In this document: one piece after another, positions 35,001-47,448 of the stretch
Layout: each line of letters starts with the position of its first letter
Numbering within the stretch: position 1 is the first letter of the stretch
NCBI GenBank assembly: GCA_914767715.1
Contig: OU612068.1
Coordinates: 10,352,001-10,416,000, forward strand
Length of the DNA stretch: 64,000 bases
DNA from: Membranipora membranacea
Lineage: Eukaryota; Bryozoa; Gymnolaemata; Cheilostomatida; Membraniporidae
Direction: 5' to 3'
Notes under the pieces: model-generated
The model's input: only the letters and a program-made list of their open reading frames with translations
What the model was told of the DNA's origin: nothing
Database searches by the model: none
Program-made: the position numbers and the translations under genes

Positions 35001-37528
35001 GATACATCATGCAATTTCTGTGATATCAAGTCAATGACAACAAAGAGTAGCCTGATCTGAGGTATCTGGGAATTCCAGGCTCAAATCGCATTGTGGGAAT
35101 GTTGTTACAGTAACCATGCAGCAAAGGTAATGGCTTATTAGTAATTGCCATGTATTCTCAAATCACCAAATAAAGTGTGTCTAACTTACGTCTCTTGGCT
35201 CTGAAGACCTGTTTGCCTTCTGATTCCACCACCGGTTGGACCTCAAAAGGACCCTTTAGAACCTGAGTACCATCACCATTAACTGCACATAAACCATAAC
35301 CACATTTCAACCCCGAAACAACCGCCAAAACCAGGAACAAGATAGGTCATGCAAGTCATAACCATGCAATGATTTTTATCCAACAGTAATTTGTTGATTC
35401 ACTTGATATAACGATGAGGAAGTTGAGTTGGTAGGTAGCTAGATCAGACATTCCTCTTTAATGGGGGACAGAGGGGTTAAGATGGTAAGATGTTCCAAAA
35501 CTTCCTCTCACTGCTACGACTTAGTAACAGGAATGTTTAAGCAGATGAGCTGCCGTAAAATGAGACCATAATTTTGAAGAGTACTGTATTGCATTGCCAC
35601 CAGGAAGCATGAGGCACTAAACGAGTAACCCTCATAAACCATAACCCATAGAGCACAATCACCATTCTTCAACAATTTAAAACCCAGAACCATCCCATGA
35701 GATAAGAACCCATCAATCAGAATCCAAAGAGACAAAGAATTACTTACGGTTTTCCAACTCAATCTCTAGTGCAAGGTAGTAAGAGGATATCCCCTTGAAA
35801 GAGAGGGGTTCCTCAGATCCCACCGGAGGAGGCGTCTGATCAAACTGGTTAGAACCGGTATAACGGGCTATAAACATGGCTCCACGACCGACGCCAGATA
35901 CGGCTGCTACTGGGTATTGCCACGGCAGCCAGATCCCGATTATATCGTTAAACTCCATGTAACGGTCCGAGAAGTCTATGGAATCCTCCTGCAAGAGACC
36001 AATTAAAATATTATCCCATTTTATAGACTATCTTTTTTAATCATCGTTTATGATTTGAAAGCTGTGAAAACTTTTAAGAAAATCATGTTTATCTCAAATT
36101 TCCAAAAGATAATTGCAAAAAGGGCAAAAGGACAAAGGATAATACTACAAACAAAAAAACCAATGAAGTAAAAATATCCATTGCATTGTCTAAAGCGAGT
36201 AGTAGGGATCTTCTATTTAGATGATAATGCTATAAAAATTTATCTATTGATTCATTATACACATGTGTGTGTCACATACCAGAGTGTAAGAACCTGCGGA
36301 GGTAAATCTCCTAACGATTGTGTCCACCAAGGTGAAGGTCTCCTGAGGGTTCCTTCTCCATATTTGTATCTGGAAGTCTAATCCTACAGATCCGCTCGGT
36401 ACTAATACCTTCACTCGAGTTATCTTTCCCTGTATAAATCAAGACCATTGAGTTACCAAAATGTCTGTATGAAGTGGTTGATGTATGCCAAATGCATTTC
36501 ATCGGTGAAAATGAGCCTGAAATTTCAAGGAACATCAGATCAAAGCTTTAGTTTATGGTAAGATCCAAGAAAACTACCTCGTCGGTTACAGCTAAAATAG
36601 CCGTTATAGTTAATTTCGATTGATTAGTCCAAGTCGAGATTTGTTCGAATCGTTCACTGATGATTTGACCCGATCAAACCCATAGGTAATCATTTGATCC
36701 CAAAAACATCATCAGATTTTGGTAAATATACCCTTGTAACATATATTCTATTGTATTGTTTGTTACTTTCGAAGCGTTAATAAAATACTGTACAATTAGC
36801 GCTATGAAATCAAAGTTATCGATTAACTTTGAGAAAAATGAATAAATACAGTGGCCTCAACCCAAAACTAGCACGCAGCGAATCCCCCTTACTGAACACT
36901 GCAAGATTACAAAGATTTTGTATCACTAACCCTGGCTATCGAGCAAACAAGATCTGAGAAAAGTATAGAGTATCTTATCACGCTGGCAGACCCGGTGAGC
37001 TTAGGCTGAGCTGGCTCTGCTGACAGCACACTGCTAAGGTCTGGATATGAATCAAAATCGAAATGCGTCACGACAGCATCTTGACCTGTAATAAAAGGTA
37101 AATGATGTACACTCTCTAGTATCTCTATACATTTTCATCTGAGTAATTTTCAAATCATCGTAGTTCGGAAAGAAACCTCCAAATCATATCTGTTTTTTAC
37201 ATGCTGCGGAGCCACTGTCATATCATAAAATACCAACGCCACAAGCAACAAACACCCAATCCGTCTCCGCTCTTGGTTTTAAATACAGAATGACAAGTGA
37301 TTTAGAAGACTTCATCTATGACTTTCAGGGACGGTCCGTGATAATAATACTTTGTTGCAGAGTTGGTAAACTTTAAATCTATTGTTATCGGCTATTGACC
37401 TATAGTTCTCGTACACCATATTTAACCAAGGAGTAAATTTGATTTAACACATGATTACTTGGATAGCTCTTCTTACCAGTAATAATTGTAAATACTGTCG
37501 ACAGCAGACATACACCCACAAACTTCAT
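32039..37528 (-). CDS. transmembrane collagen-EGF protein A
   Basis: Twelve exons on the minus strand: 37528-37477, 37085-36931, 36429-36280, 35988-35748, 35282-35190, 34647-34541, 34290-34167, 34016-33750, 33609-33475, 33252-33133, 32790-32653, 32358-32039; 633 aa. Residues 1-18 are a signal peptide. Residues about 19-230 form a globular region I do not recognise (VKVLVPSGSVGLDFQIQIWR; IIGIWLPWQYPVAAVSG). Residues about 245-395 are collagen Gly-X-Y repeats with some breaks. Then come an EGF-like module (CTGVVCQNGVCQQ), a calcium-binding EGF (DIDECLLPMCDQLC) and a six-Cys stretch. A membrane helix lies at about 541-565, followed by a 68-residue tail rich in Ser, Tyr and Asp. It probably works as a trimeric cell-surface adhesion or matrix receptor; this is inferred from the domains. 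Most domain exons are bounded by phase-1 introns. Confidence 0.88.
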
Positions 37529-39483
37529 CTTCCTAAAATTCAACATGACAATTATTAAAACTCAAATACATAGACATATTTTATTTCTATGTTATCATTC
37601 AGCTGAAAGGCTCAAACAGTATACAGTAGTTTACGGCTTGAGTTTTTGTTGGCTGACATCAGACCAAGTTTTGTCCATTTGCCTGCATTCGAAGTTGCTT
37701 CCGAACCATTGGTCACACCGCAGTGGAAGGGCAAATGGAATGCAAGCAATTGGATTGAACTTGATCTAGGCTGACATAGGGTTATTTTGTTGCGATGTGT
37801 TTTGTCTCTGCTATATATACATCCATCATGTCTTGCAGATCGAATGAGTTTAGCAGTGAGGATATTTAATCATTGCTAAACAAGACTTACCCTTGAGAAA
37901 TCAGCAACTCAGTAAGATTGTTGCTCTACATCTACGAGTGCTTGCTACCACAGATATTCCTCCAGTCTCACTCTTATGACTTACTACACTGCAGAGCTCA
38001 GGTCAATACAAACTGTAGTAAAGCTATAGTGAGCAGTCGGCAGGGTGTGGTATAATAGTCAATAGCAAAACTACTATTCAGAGCAAACAATAGATCGCAC
38101 CGCAGCTCAGTAGCTGTATTGGGAATATTTATCTACCTCGCTAACCTATTCACTGTATTGAATATCAGTGTTGCGCACTATTTGTGACGTCAAGCCTTTG
38201 GGCCAATATTGATGTTAAGGTTTACAAGGCATGTTACAGCATATAATTACGTCCAAGGAGATTGGGGGGATAATTACGGGTTGTATTCTGATCTCATGGA
38301 CTGATACGTTTGACTGCAGGGTTTTACATTTTGCATATGCCGTGATGGACGGTGACTCACAGATAAGCTTTGTCATGTATGATTTAGCATCATGAGCACA
38401 GAATTATAATTCACAAGCATCACCCTGTGAATTATTAGCTGCATCTGTTGGGTGGGGATACACTAATTGGTCTGAGTTTAGTTCTAACCACCTCCAGCAT
38501 AGGTAGCTTCCTTAAAATGTTTGATCAGACAAATCAAATTTAATGACTGTCCATCCATCCAGGTGTTGCTATTATCTTTGGGAATCAAATCAATTTCCTG
38601 CTCAAAAAACTCACAATCATAAATATCCACTCATATCATACAGGGTATTAATAAATCAAATTGTCTTGCCCGCCTTAGCACAAATGTCTGATCGGATGTT
38701 TCAAATATAACAAGTTTATTCTTTGAACAAGTTTGATGATAAAATATGGGAATAAACATTAAATAAGTGAGCAATGTGGATAGTCGACTTAACAGAATCA
38801 TCTTAAAATAGATTTCGCTTGAGTGACATAATATCCATGTTCGGAAGAGAAAGGTAGTAATTTTAATGGTTGAGTTTACATTACTCATAACAGCCTACGA
38901 AAGGTCGAGGGGGAATCACAGCCCAAACAACATGATACATAGCCACTTATCCGTCATATGGACGTCTGTGGTCAAGTTTGACGTACAAAGTATATAATTG
39001 AGAATGATGGCATAAAAAAATATAGGCTTTGCACCATCGAAATTGCACAGAAAAGGTATAAAATATTTACAAAACATGCCCTTGTGTGTAGTTTAAATGA
39101 AACCATACAACATGTGGTTAAAATTGCAATAGAGGAAAACACATCATCCCATAATAACCAGAGTGTTTCGCTTCAGGCGGCCATAAATCGTCACGTGAAC
39201 TGTATCGACACCAATAAATAAATATAAGCTAGTTCTTCTCCTAATCAGACTTGAGCACCATACTTGAGGAAGAAGACGCAGCGTCACCAATCACTTGACA
39301 TCACTTGCCATCATTTGTCGCTGTACACTATATAAACAGCACAGCAGTATCTAGCCTGTCTTGACAAGCTTTGTTAGGTGGGGGGAGGGGGGGTATCCAC
39401 ACCGGAAAAACTCGTGGTTAATTCCTGAGGCACTCTTCAAGAGCCTAATTGGCACATTCAGTTTGGTGTGAGCAGTGCAGCTG
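37529..39483. other. region between collagen-EGF genes A and B
   Basis: Holds the upstream region of gene A, the MITE at 37660-37769 and the 3' flank of gene B. 'ggtataatag' at about 38049 is a weak TATA-like stretch. A G-rich run lies at about 39377-39392. No exon is seen. Confidence 0.4.
37660..37769. mobile_element. hAT-like MITE family B, copy 3
   Basis: A 110-base element with inverted ends CAGACCAAGTTTTGTCCA and (inverse of the right end) TAGATCAAGTTCAATCCA. It is flanked by a perfect 8-base duplication GCTGACAT (37652-37659 and 37770-37777). It lies about 130 bases upstream of the start codon of collagen-EGF gene A. Confidence 0.8.
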
Positions 39484-42400
39484 TCACTTCATCAGAAAGT
39501 CTGAGCTGTGGTTGGAAGTCTTTGAGCTCGGGTTCAGACGTACTGGAGGAAGGCAGCATATGGCAATCATGATTATTAGGAGAATAAGTAATAGTAGTAA
39601 GAACCATATCAGCACGACTAGTAACACGACTTCATTCACGAGAGGGCCTCCGACCACTTTAGCTGTAAAACAAAAACATAATATATATTATAATGTAATA
39701 TAATATAATATGATATGATATAATATATTATGAGTGTGTGAGTGTGGAGTGACAGAGTAGCATCCTATCCCCGAAAAATATGATCAGATTATGGGTGAAA
39801 CAAGTTTTAAGAGGTGAACAGGTCAATGATATATATGATTTCAACATAACCTGCTAAAATGGGCTGAAATGGCATTGTGGGATACCTAGTTATATCTCAC
39901 AACAGCAACAGTTGATTATATATTATAGGCATGGGCCTACCTGGTAACAAATAACCAATGTTTAAATGTATCAAAGAAATATGAATTTTATCATAAATTA
40001 AGTTGCTTTAGAGGGTTTCAATCATTTAAAGTTGGAGGATTGGTGAATGAGATTAGTGGGGAATAGGAAAAATAAATACAAACAGGTCTACATACCAGTT
40101 TTACCATTTCCGCCATTTTGCAGACAAATGTAGGATCCGTCTAGATTGACACATTTCTGAGTATCAGTACAGTCATTAGCTCCAGAACATTCATCATTAT
40201 CTGGAATGAAGATCAGAGAAGTGAGAAGTTGAGTTGTTTACCCTCAATATTACAGGCCCACAGACTGACTTTACTTCCTCAGCGCAGCCATGTTAAATTT
40301 GTGTAACTAAACGAATTTATAACACGGCAGTCTTCTCTGTGCATCATCATCAACTGCTTGTAGGTTTTCAACCAGGTATTCCTGCATGTCATTATTCTTG
40401 AAAGAGGATGCCAGGAACTTGGTGGCTAACGTTGATCCAGGCACGCAATCTGCATATCTGACTGACACAAAGAGGAAGCTCAAACTTGATGACTATGTTC
40501 GCCATGTCCCCTTCATTACACAGTACATCCAGAATTCGCCATTGTATTTGGCCCCAATGGCAAGCCTTCAATACAATGGGTAACTTAGGAAGGTAGATGC
40601 AGGATATGATGTGTCTAGATATTAAATTTTGGAGGACTTGAAGTTAGGTTAGGTAAATCTTGGTCATGTGACTTCTTCAAACTGAAGTTTGACATTTTAA
40701 AAATGACAAGTATGACTCACCGACACAGCCTCCCTGGGTAGTCAGCCTGTATCCGGTCAAACACTCACAGTAACCATTATTACAGGTCTGCTCACATCCG
40801 CCATTGTTTGTACTGCAGTCACGATATCCATCTAGTGATACCACAGCTGAAGCATTAAAGAATGAATATAATTAACTTGGTACTGGGGAGCGGGTCAGTA
40901 TAAAATCTTGGTTCCTTTGTTCATATACACCGAGGACACCTGACAGTGTATCCAGACGACAACGAAGTTCTAATTTGATTGAGTAATATAAGAGCATGTC
41001 AACAAGAGGCGTTTTTACACCTCAAAGAAGAAATTTCAGTTTCCCCATGACCGCCAATGTTGGAGTATGAAGGTACATTTACCACTGTTTGGTACTGAAT
41101 ACTTGTCTAAAAATGTTTTAACAACTCCAATTAAAAAGTTACTTGGGGAATAGGAGGAAAAAGACTACCAATCGATCGCCTGATTTTTATTTTCCTGTCT
41201 AAACTGCAGATTGAGAGCTGATAGGTCAGAGGTAGATATGCCACACCCTACTTGTCTCATCTCAGTACTGCCTGAGATTCAGGTGTAACCGTGACAGATT
41301 CGGTCAGTCCACCCTATTAAGCCTTTACAGACATTGGAAATGTTTACTTGGAGTGTTTATCGCAGGATCTAAACCATCAGAAACAGCAATTAGTGTGAAC
41401 GTGTTCACAAGCCTACTACGCACCAAGATAACATTTCTCATGTTGATTATAATAATTATCGTTATTAATTATGTAAAATCCAGCAATACATTTAGAACTA
41501 ACGGTAAACATTCAGATTATCCTGTAGACGTTCAAATATTGTCAAGGATATTAGTTCATGGCAATATTGAGGAACGCCTTGATACTAATCTTCCACCATT
41601 TGCAGTTTCCTCATAACAACATTCATTGTATAAGTATTATAATAATATACTGTTCACACTTTTAGTTGTTTTGGCCACGTTCGACTTCTATGTTGTAGCA
41701 GCTTAAAATCCTTTTGTTTTAATAAGTGTTTTCTTCTCCTTACCCACACATGTGCCGTTATCTGAGTCATACAGGTAGCCATGCTGACATCCACAGCTTC
41801 CCTCTACCTCTGTGCCTGTAAGCATATCCTGACAGAGGGTACCAGGTCCAGATCCACATGATTTACCCTCGTATAGAGATAACTCCCGACAACCAGCGGA
41901 GTACAAATCTATAAAAGTAAATACAACAAACGATGAAACAGGTAATTCTATTTTTTTCCTGATATAATATCAAAACAGAAACTGTGAACTGTGTTGATAT
42001 CTATAACTACTTAATATTAGTCAGTAACTGTGGTGTTGGGGGTTTTAACTTTGGGCCTGTTACCATGAGGACAACAGGGCATCACAACTTTATGATATCA
42101 AAAAGAAAATAATTTTACAAATGGTTTGGTTGAGCCGAATAAGGGGTTTGAAAACTCTTGATTAAGAAGGAGATCATACCCTGAAAAATCTATAAACCAG
42201 TTTAACTTGTATTCGCCCTTATTAATGAATTACCTGATCGATATATAAAAGGATAACCGAGTAATCCCTTAGCTCCAGTCAAGCCTGGAGTGCCAGGGCT
42301 TCCAACGGTTCCATTGCTACCCTTTTCTCCTGTTGTACCGGTTGTACCCTGATCTCCACGTGCACCAAGATCTCCTTTTCCTCCCTTATCTCCACCTGTT

Positions 42401-43357
42401 CCCAAAATACCTGTGACTCCCGGGTCGCCAGACACACCTATCGTACCTGTACTCCCAATCTCACCCATTACACCTAGAGTAATATAATTATAATGGTAAG
42501 ATAATACCAGCAAAGTTTTCATTTGGTTGAAGTCGAATGTGTCGTTATATGCTACATGTGACTAATTTCAGGGCATAAATGTTGGTAAACAAGTTGGCCT
42601 TCCCGAAAACAGTCATCGTTTGATTCTTAGTTGATACCCAGAACATCGATTACGTGTACCATAATGAAGTTGAGATGATGCTTGGTCTTTAAGATGTCCG
42701 GAGCAGATAAGTGTAAGGTAATGGCAATGTTTTTCATTCATTGGCAATGTGAATGCAATAATATGAATATCACAAACACAATCACCCAAACCTATGTAAC
42801 GAACAATTTATATGCCACAAATCTATATACCTGTAAACTTTCTAGCTCATGAAGCCACATGTGCACCTACTTACCAACTTCACCTTTAACACCAGTTACT
42901 CCTGTAGACCCAGGTTCACCAGGTAACCCAGTCGCACCCATGGAACCGTTGACTTGAGCATCGTTACCCACAATCCCTTTCTCACCCTGATCACCTTTGG
43001 GACCTGTTGGTCCAATGATACCTTGCAAGCCCTATAAATACATATGAGATTTAGATTTGAAATGAAAAATTAAGATGGGGAAGGAAAATGACTACAAGGC
43101 TTTTTTTTGTAATGAGCTGTAGATGAATTATCCAATAACATAATGAATAATGATATATGATTGTAAAATTAATTGGAACAAGGTGTAAACAGAAGCCTCA
43201 CCTTGCTCCCCTGCACACCCACAGGACCCTGTGGACCCTGCTGACCATCGTCACCCGTGTCTCCTTTTAAACCTTGGAATTCGGGTGGGGCAGTCACAAG
43301 CTGTCCCGCAATATATGGCACATAAACAGCAGATAGCAATATAAAGAAAGATCTCAT
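39484..43357 (-). CDS. transmembrane collagen-EGF protein B
   Basis: Seven exons on the minus strand: 43357-43202, 43031-42875, 42473-42234, 41908-41744, 40846-40721, 40200-40096, 39662-39484; 375 aa. A signal peptide (MRSFFILLSAVYVPYIAG) is followed almost at once by Gly-X-Y repeats (residues about 30-180, with short breaks). A Cys-rich module comes next (residues 185-239: CREL, SCGSG, LCQD, CGCQHGYLY), then an EGF-like module (NNGGCEQTCNNGYCECLTGY) and a partial EGF with a DNDEC start. A membrane helix lies at about 327-351 (EVVLLVVLIWFLLLLLILL), with a short cytosolic tail of about 24 residues. It shares its order (collagen, EGF, membrane helix) and most intron phases with gene A but lacks A's N-terminal domain. 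It is probably a surface adhesion or matrix-binding protein. Confidence 0.87.
39679..39732. repeat. AT-rich microsatellite in the last intron of gene B
   Basis: Degenerate (ataat)n and (atgat)n repeats close to the acceptor of the terminal exon. Confidence 0.8.
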
Positions 43358-44329
43358 TTTTAGCTCGTCAATATCCAGGTCTGATCTGAAAGTCGTAAAA
43401 AGGCATGATTGAAGTGAACTTAGAAGTAGTTTGAAATTGAGCTACAAACCATCAATGAGGAAGGTATTGAGTACGGGGATATCACTCTGCAAATCAGTTT
43501 ATATTATGGAGCCTATTTAAATCATGAATACCTTCGTCAAGAGAATAGAAAAAAACTCTCAATACACATCTGAATATGGAATAAAATAATTTAATGTAAC
43601 AAATTACCTGTCTTAGCACATTCAAATAATCCTTGATGGGAGCACTCTCTTCATGAGGTAACCTTTTCCGTGAGTATAATCCTTTTTGTAAGCACAGAGG
43701 TAAATCAGCTGTTTGGAGGATTAGCGTGAGTTTTCTGTGCTTCTTGCCTCACTCAGATCATGTAAGTTTGACTACTTCACCTTCAAATCACTGCCCTACA
43801 TTATCGACATGACATTCGGAGGTACCAATTTTACCCATCACCATAATATACACGTTTCTAAATGATGACCGCCAACGGCTATTCATACAGCATATAAGAT
43901 ATAAACTTAGGCTACGCAATGACGTCATGATTGTATCCTGCGCAACACTATTCAGTGTGTAATTATAGGTTTACATCGTTATAGTGATACATGACCTATA
44001 GGGAGCCAATGAGAGTTGTTCACTCATTCATCAATGAACGGAAACATGAGACAGGAATGCAGGGTTTATTCATCAGACAAAACACTTCATTCATGCTACA
44101 TGTTCAAGAATCTAATACACAATTATGTTATAGTTGAACATTGTTTGAACAGAGTGAGTTGACCTCATTATTAAGGTTATTCACATTGGCTTGATAACCG
44201 TGAATTACCAAAGCAAAGAAACTTAAATACTAATGGTATGATAGAGGATCCTTAGAATGTGTATATTGGTATGAGTGGTTCCGACCATAATCTCTTCCAC
44301 TTCTTGTAGAGTGAGACTATACCCTTGTC
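43358..44329. other. 5' flank of collagen-EGF gene B
   Basis: No gene is recognised. The promoter of gene B should lie here. No clear core element is seen. Confidence 0.4.
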
Positions 44330-45060
44330 ACCCATAACCATGGTTATACATGGAATTCAGGGCTAAGTGACAAGACAATGTTTAGACATATGTCAAAGAT
44401 ACTGACTGTTGATAGAGTTTGGAACTATTTTTTATTTTCTACGCTAATAATTAGTACAACAAGAAAGGCAGGTACAGAATCAGATTGATCCAGAATGAGA
44501 ACTTCTTAGTAATAAAACAGCACCAACATGACTCTATAGAGATTACAAAGGACAAACTGTCTAAACTCTGTCATTATCTTTACTCTTACTGTTCTAAGAG
44601 CAAAAAAACAACATCAGGGTTACGGCATATTATATGAGATGAACATTACCCTAATTTCTATATGTGTTAACTAGATTCAAACTTGGAACTTGATGAAAAA
44701 GTTAAAAGAACTTTTTTACAATCTTATAAAAGATCGCATGGTGTATGAAGCTTGTTGTGAAACGCAATGAAATCCCAAAGATTGAATGAAATTACATCAG
44801 TGGCAAAGTCATACATTTAGTTAATCGGAGTGACAAATGAATTAACAATTATTGGATGAAGTTTTACATCATTGCTAGCATTTGAAGTTGCTCCCTTTCT
44901 TACAAAGCAGAGGAGCAGCTTAAACTTAACAAAAAGATTACAAACTACGGCTGAATCTATCTATGAAATAGCAAACCAAGGAGACTGGTTTGACATACAA
45001 CATAACACTTGATGTCCGAAAACAATCCAGCGATTTGGTTTTCAGTGTTGGTTAGTTAGT

Positions 45061-46218
45061 TTAGTTGACGAGGTTATCTATAACCTTTTTCCAGTAGGCG
45101 ACACTCCATGTGGCATCAGCATCAATATTCACATCATTGATAAAGTACCAGGGAGTTCCTGCTACACCTCCTACAAAAATAAACAGATTATTCAGAAAGC
45201 TGCATCCAGAGCCTCCATAAATAATAATAATATTATTTTATTAGAAGGTATGAGCAGGGAGTTTGGGACTCCCTGGTAAAAGCATGTTATCAAGTTGTCT
45301 TTCCTACCAAATGTTATAGGTTAAGGAGACAATTCCTGTATACAAATTTGCCTGTACAGGGAGGGTGGGATGTACCCCCACCCCTCACCCTCTCTGACCT
45401 GTATCAGTTTTTATCAATTTTGTTGATTACGTGGGACTTGTTAAACAAAAATTCCCGAAACAGAATCATAACCGCTATCAATATTATGTGCTATCCTGGT
45501 GTGATATATATCATTTCAGTAGCCATGCTATTTAAATGTAACATTAGTCGCTTGCGCCCTCCTGGCCGTCCCGTCACTGTTATGATCTTTAGTAGATCTT
45601 CTCAGTAAATAGATTACCTGAATTATGGAGGTGAAAAACACCAACAAAGATATTTTTTTAAATCCATCTTATGATTAGATGACAAATTGCTCAAAATAAA
45701 AGCCTAAGGCCTGCTAGAAAATTCCCAACGAAACAACATAGGGGAGAATTTGATTTGCATCGACCAATTATTTCTTTGAAACATGCCTACAATGCAATAT
45801 ACGCACAGATATAGGTACAAAGTACTGACAAGGGTGCAACTCAAAGACATCAATGACTTAAACCTCAATGACAATTTCGATACTGTGGAGATTGGGTGAA
45901 ATTCATCCTGTGACAATCGGCTTAGAAAAAATGTGGTCAAATAGCATCAAGTGATACAAACTAGTCTAAGTGATCAGACAGCTAAACCACGCAATAGAAA
46001 TGAGAGGTTGATAATTAAATTCCACCGACACTCATGGCAGCCGTCTGACCACTTAGACTAGGTATAAATATCCCAAGTTATCTGTGGATTAATTATACTT
46101 ACTGGAGCAGCCATATTTCCACTCCACTCTGGCAGCCCAGTCGTAGTCTGAGTTTGACAGCCACTGCTCAAACTTAGAGGAGTCATAGCCCAGAGATGAG
46201 CTATATGAGGCGATAAGA
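45061..46218 (-). CDS. alternative terminal exon cassette b of the DsbA-like gene
   Basis: Exons 46218-46103 and 45170-45061 mirror exons 4a and 5a of the DsbA-like gene further right. Joined to exon 3, they would give a 216-aa protein in frame. The first exon encodes the same 38 residues as its paralogue; I count five nucleotide differences, all synonymous. The last exon keeps GVAGTPWYFIN but has about eight replacements and stops earlier (IDNLVN, then TAA). There is no copy of exons 1-3 in this unit. So it is either an alternative 3' end of the same gene or a headless duplicate. Conservation favours use. Confidence 0.6.
45255..45275. repeat. 21-base CAGGGAGT palindrome absent from the paralogous unit
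   Basis: CAGGGAGT and ACTCCCTG flank a 5-base centre. The paralogous position in unit 2 (about 47650-47665) lacks it, although the local alignment is loose. Confidence 0.5.
45357..45397. mobile_element. 41-base micro-insertion with a paralogous empty site
   Basis: The inverted ends are CAGGGAGGGTGGG and, from the right, CAGAGAGGGTGAG. CCTGTA is duplicated at both borders (45351-45356 and 45398-45403). Unit 2 has the uninterrupted site 'gcctgtatcag' at about 47738. So this piece was gained here after the tandem duplication, or lost precisely there. Confidence 0.7.
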
Positions 46219-46269
46219 CTACAAAACATCAAGCAAAGTAGAATATACATATAGTGTTACAAAACATAG

Positions 46270-46508
46270 TCATATAGCATAGGCCTAGATATATATGGTA
46301 GAAATTAACATCGACCTATATATAGCGTATAACATAGCACAGGCCTATATAGATATGGTACATCATAACATAGGGCTACATAGATATTGTATATCATAAC
46401 ACCGGCCTATGTAGAGATGGTATAATATAGCATCGGCCTAGCTAGATATAGTATAACATAACACAGGCCTAGATAGATATGGTATAACATAGCACAGGCC
46501 TATATAGA
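46270..46508. repeat. 31-base minisatellite, unit 1
   Basis: About seven to eight degenerate copies of a 31-base unit beginning GCCTATATAGATATGGTAT, just upstream (minus-strand sense) of exon 4b. The homologous array is at 51545-51805. Confidence 0.8.
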
Positions 46509-47448
46509 TAGGTGACCTGGCGCTAGTAAAATTTTTCTTAGTGATTAGGGTCTGTGCTATGACTGTCCCCTTTCTGAATATCGGCTTGTGAACACAGGCA
46601 ATAATGTTGGGTGGGAATGAACTGCTGGTGAAGCTAGAACCTGGAGAACCTAGAGATAAGATCTATTTATCGACCTGCTCACTGATGTCATACTATTATA
46701 CTGACACCCTAAATCCTGGGTTATACATGCCATACATAGAACATCCATAGCTATGTGACCAGAAAATGTTTAGACATATTTCATGAAAAATACTGAATGT
46801 TGATAGAGTTTGGAACTCTTTTTTATTTTCTAACGCTAATAATTAGTACAACAAGAAGGGCGGGCAAAAAATCACATCGATTCAGAATGAGAACTTCTTA
46901 GCAATAAAACAGCACCAACATGACTCTATAGAGATTACAACGGACAAACTGTCTAAACTCTATCATTATCTTAACTCTTACAACTTCGAAGAGCAAAAAG
47001 AGAACTTTGAGCTCACAGCATATTATATAAATCGAACATTACCCTGCTTTCTGAAAATATTGTAAAAGTAAGCATAAACTAGATTCAAGCTTGGAACTTA
47101 ATCAGAAAATTAGTGTTTATCTGATAAAGATCACATGGTTTGCAAAGCTTGACATACGACGCAAGGAGAACCCAAGAATGAATGAAAGTGCATCAGTGGC
47201 AAAGTCAAAAATTAGTTAATAAGAGTGGCAAATGATGTAACAACAATTTAGAAAAAATATTTGCATTTGGTCAAAACGGAACAAGTTTTACACATCATTG
47301 CTAGCGTTGCTCCCCTTCTCATAGAGCTGAGCACCAGCTTCAAATGTACAAAAAGAATAAACTATGGCTTAATCCATCTATGGAATAGCATAACAAAAGA
47401 GTCGGGTTTGTCTGAAAACTGTGTAGCGATTTGTTACTCAGTGTTAGA

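Larger units (their letters stand above)
44330..46705. repeat. tandem duplication unit 1 (cassette b)
   Basis: About 2.35 kb paralogous to 46715-51995. It starts near 'ccatggttatacatgg' and ends near 'gatctatttatcgacctgct'. It contains copies of the last two exons of the DsbA-like gene and a 31-base minisatellite. It carries its own small palindromic insertions at 45255 and 45357. Confidence 0.8.
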
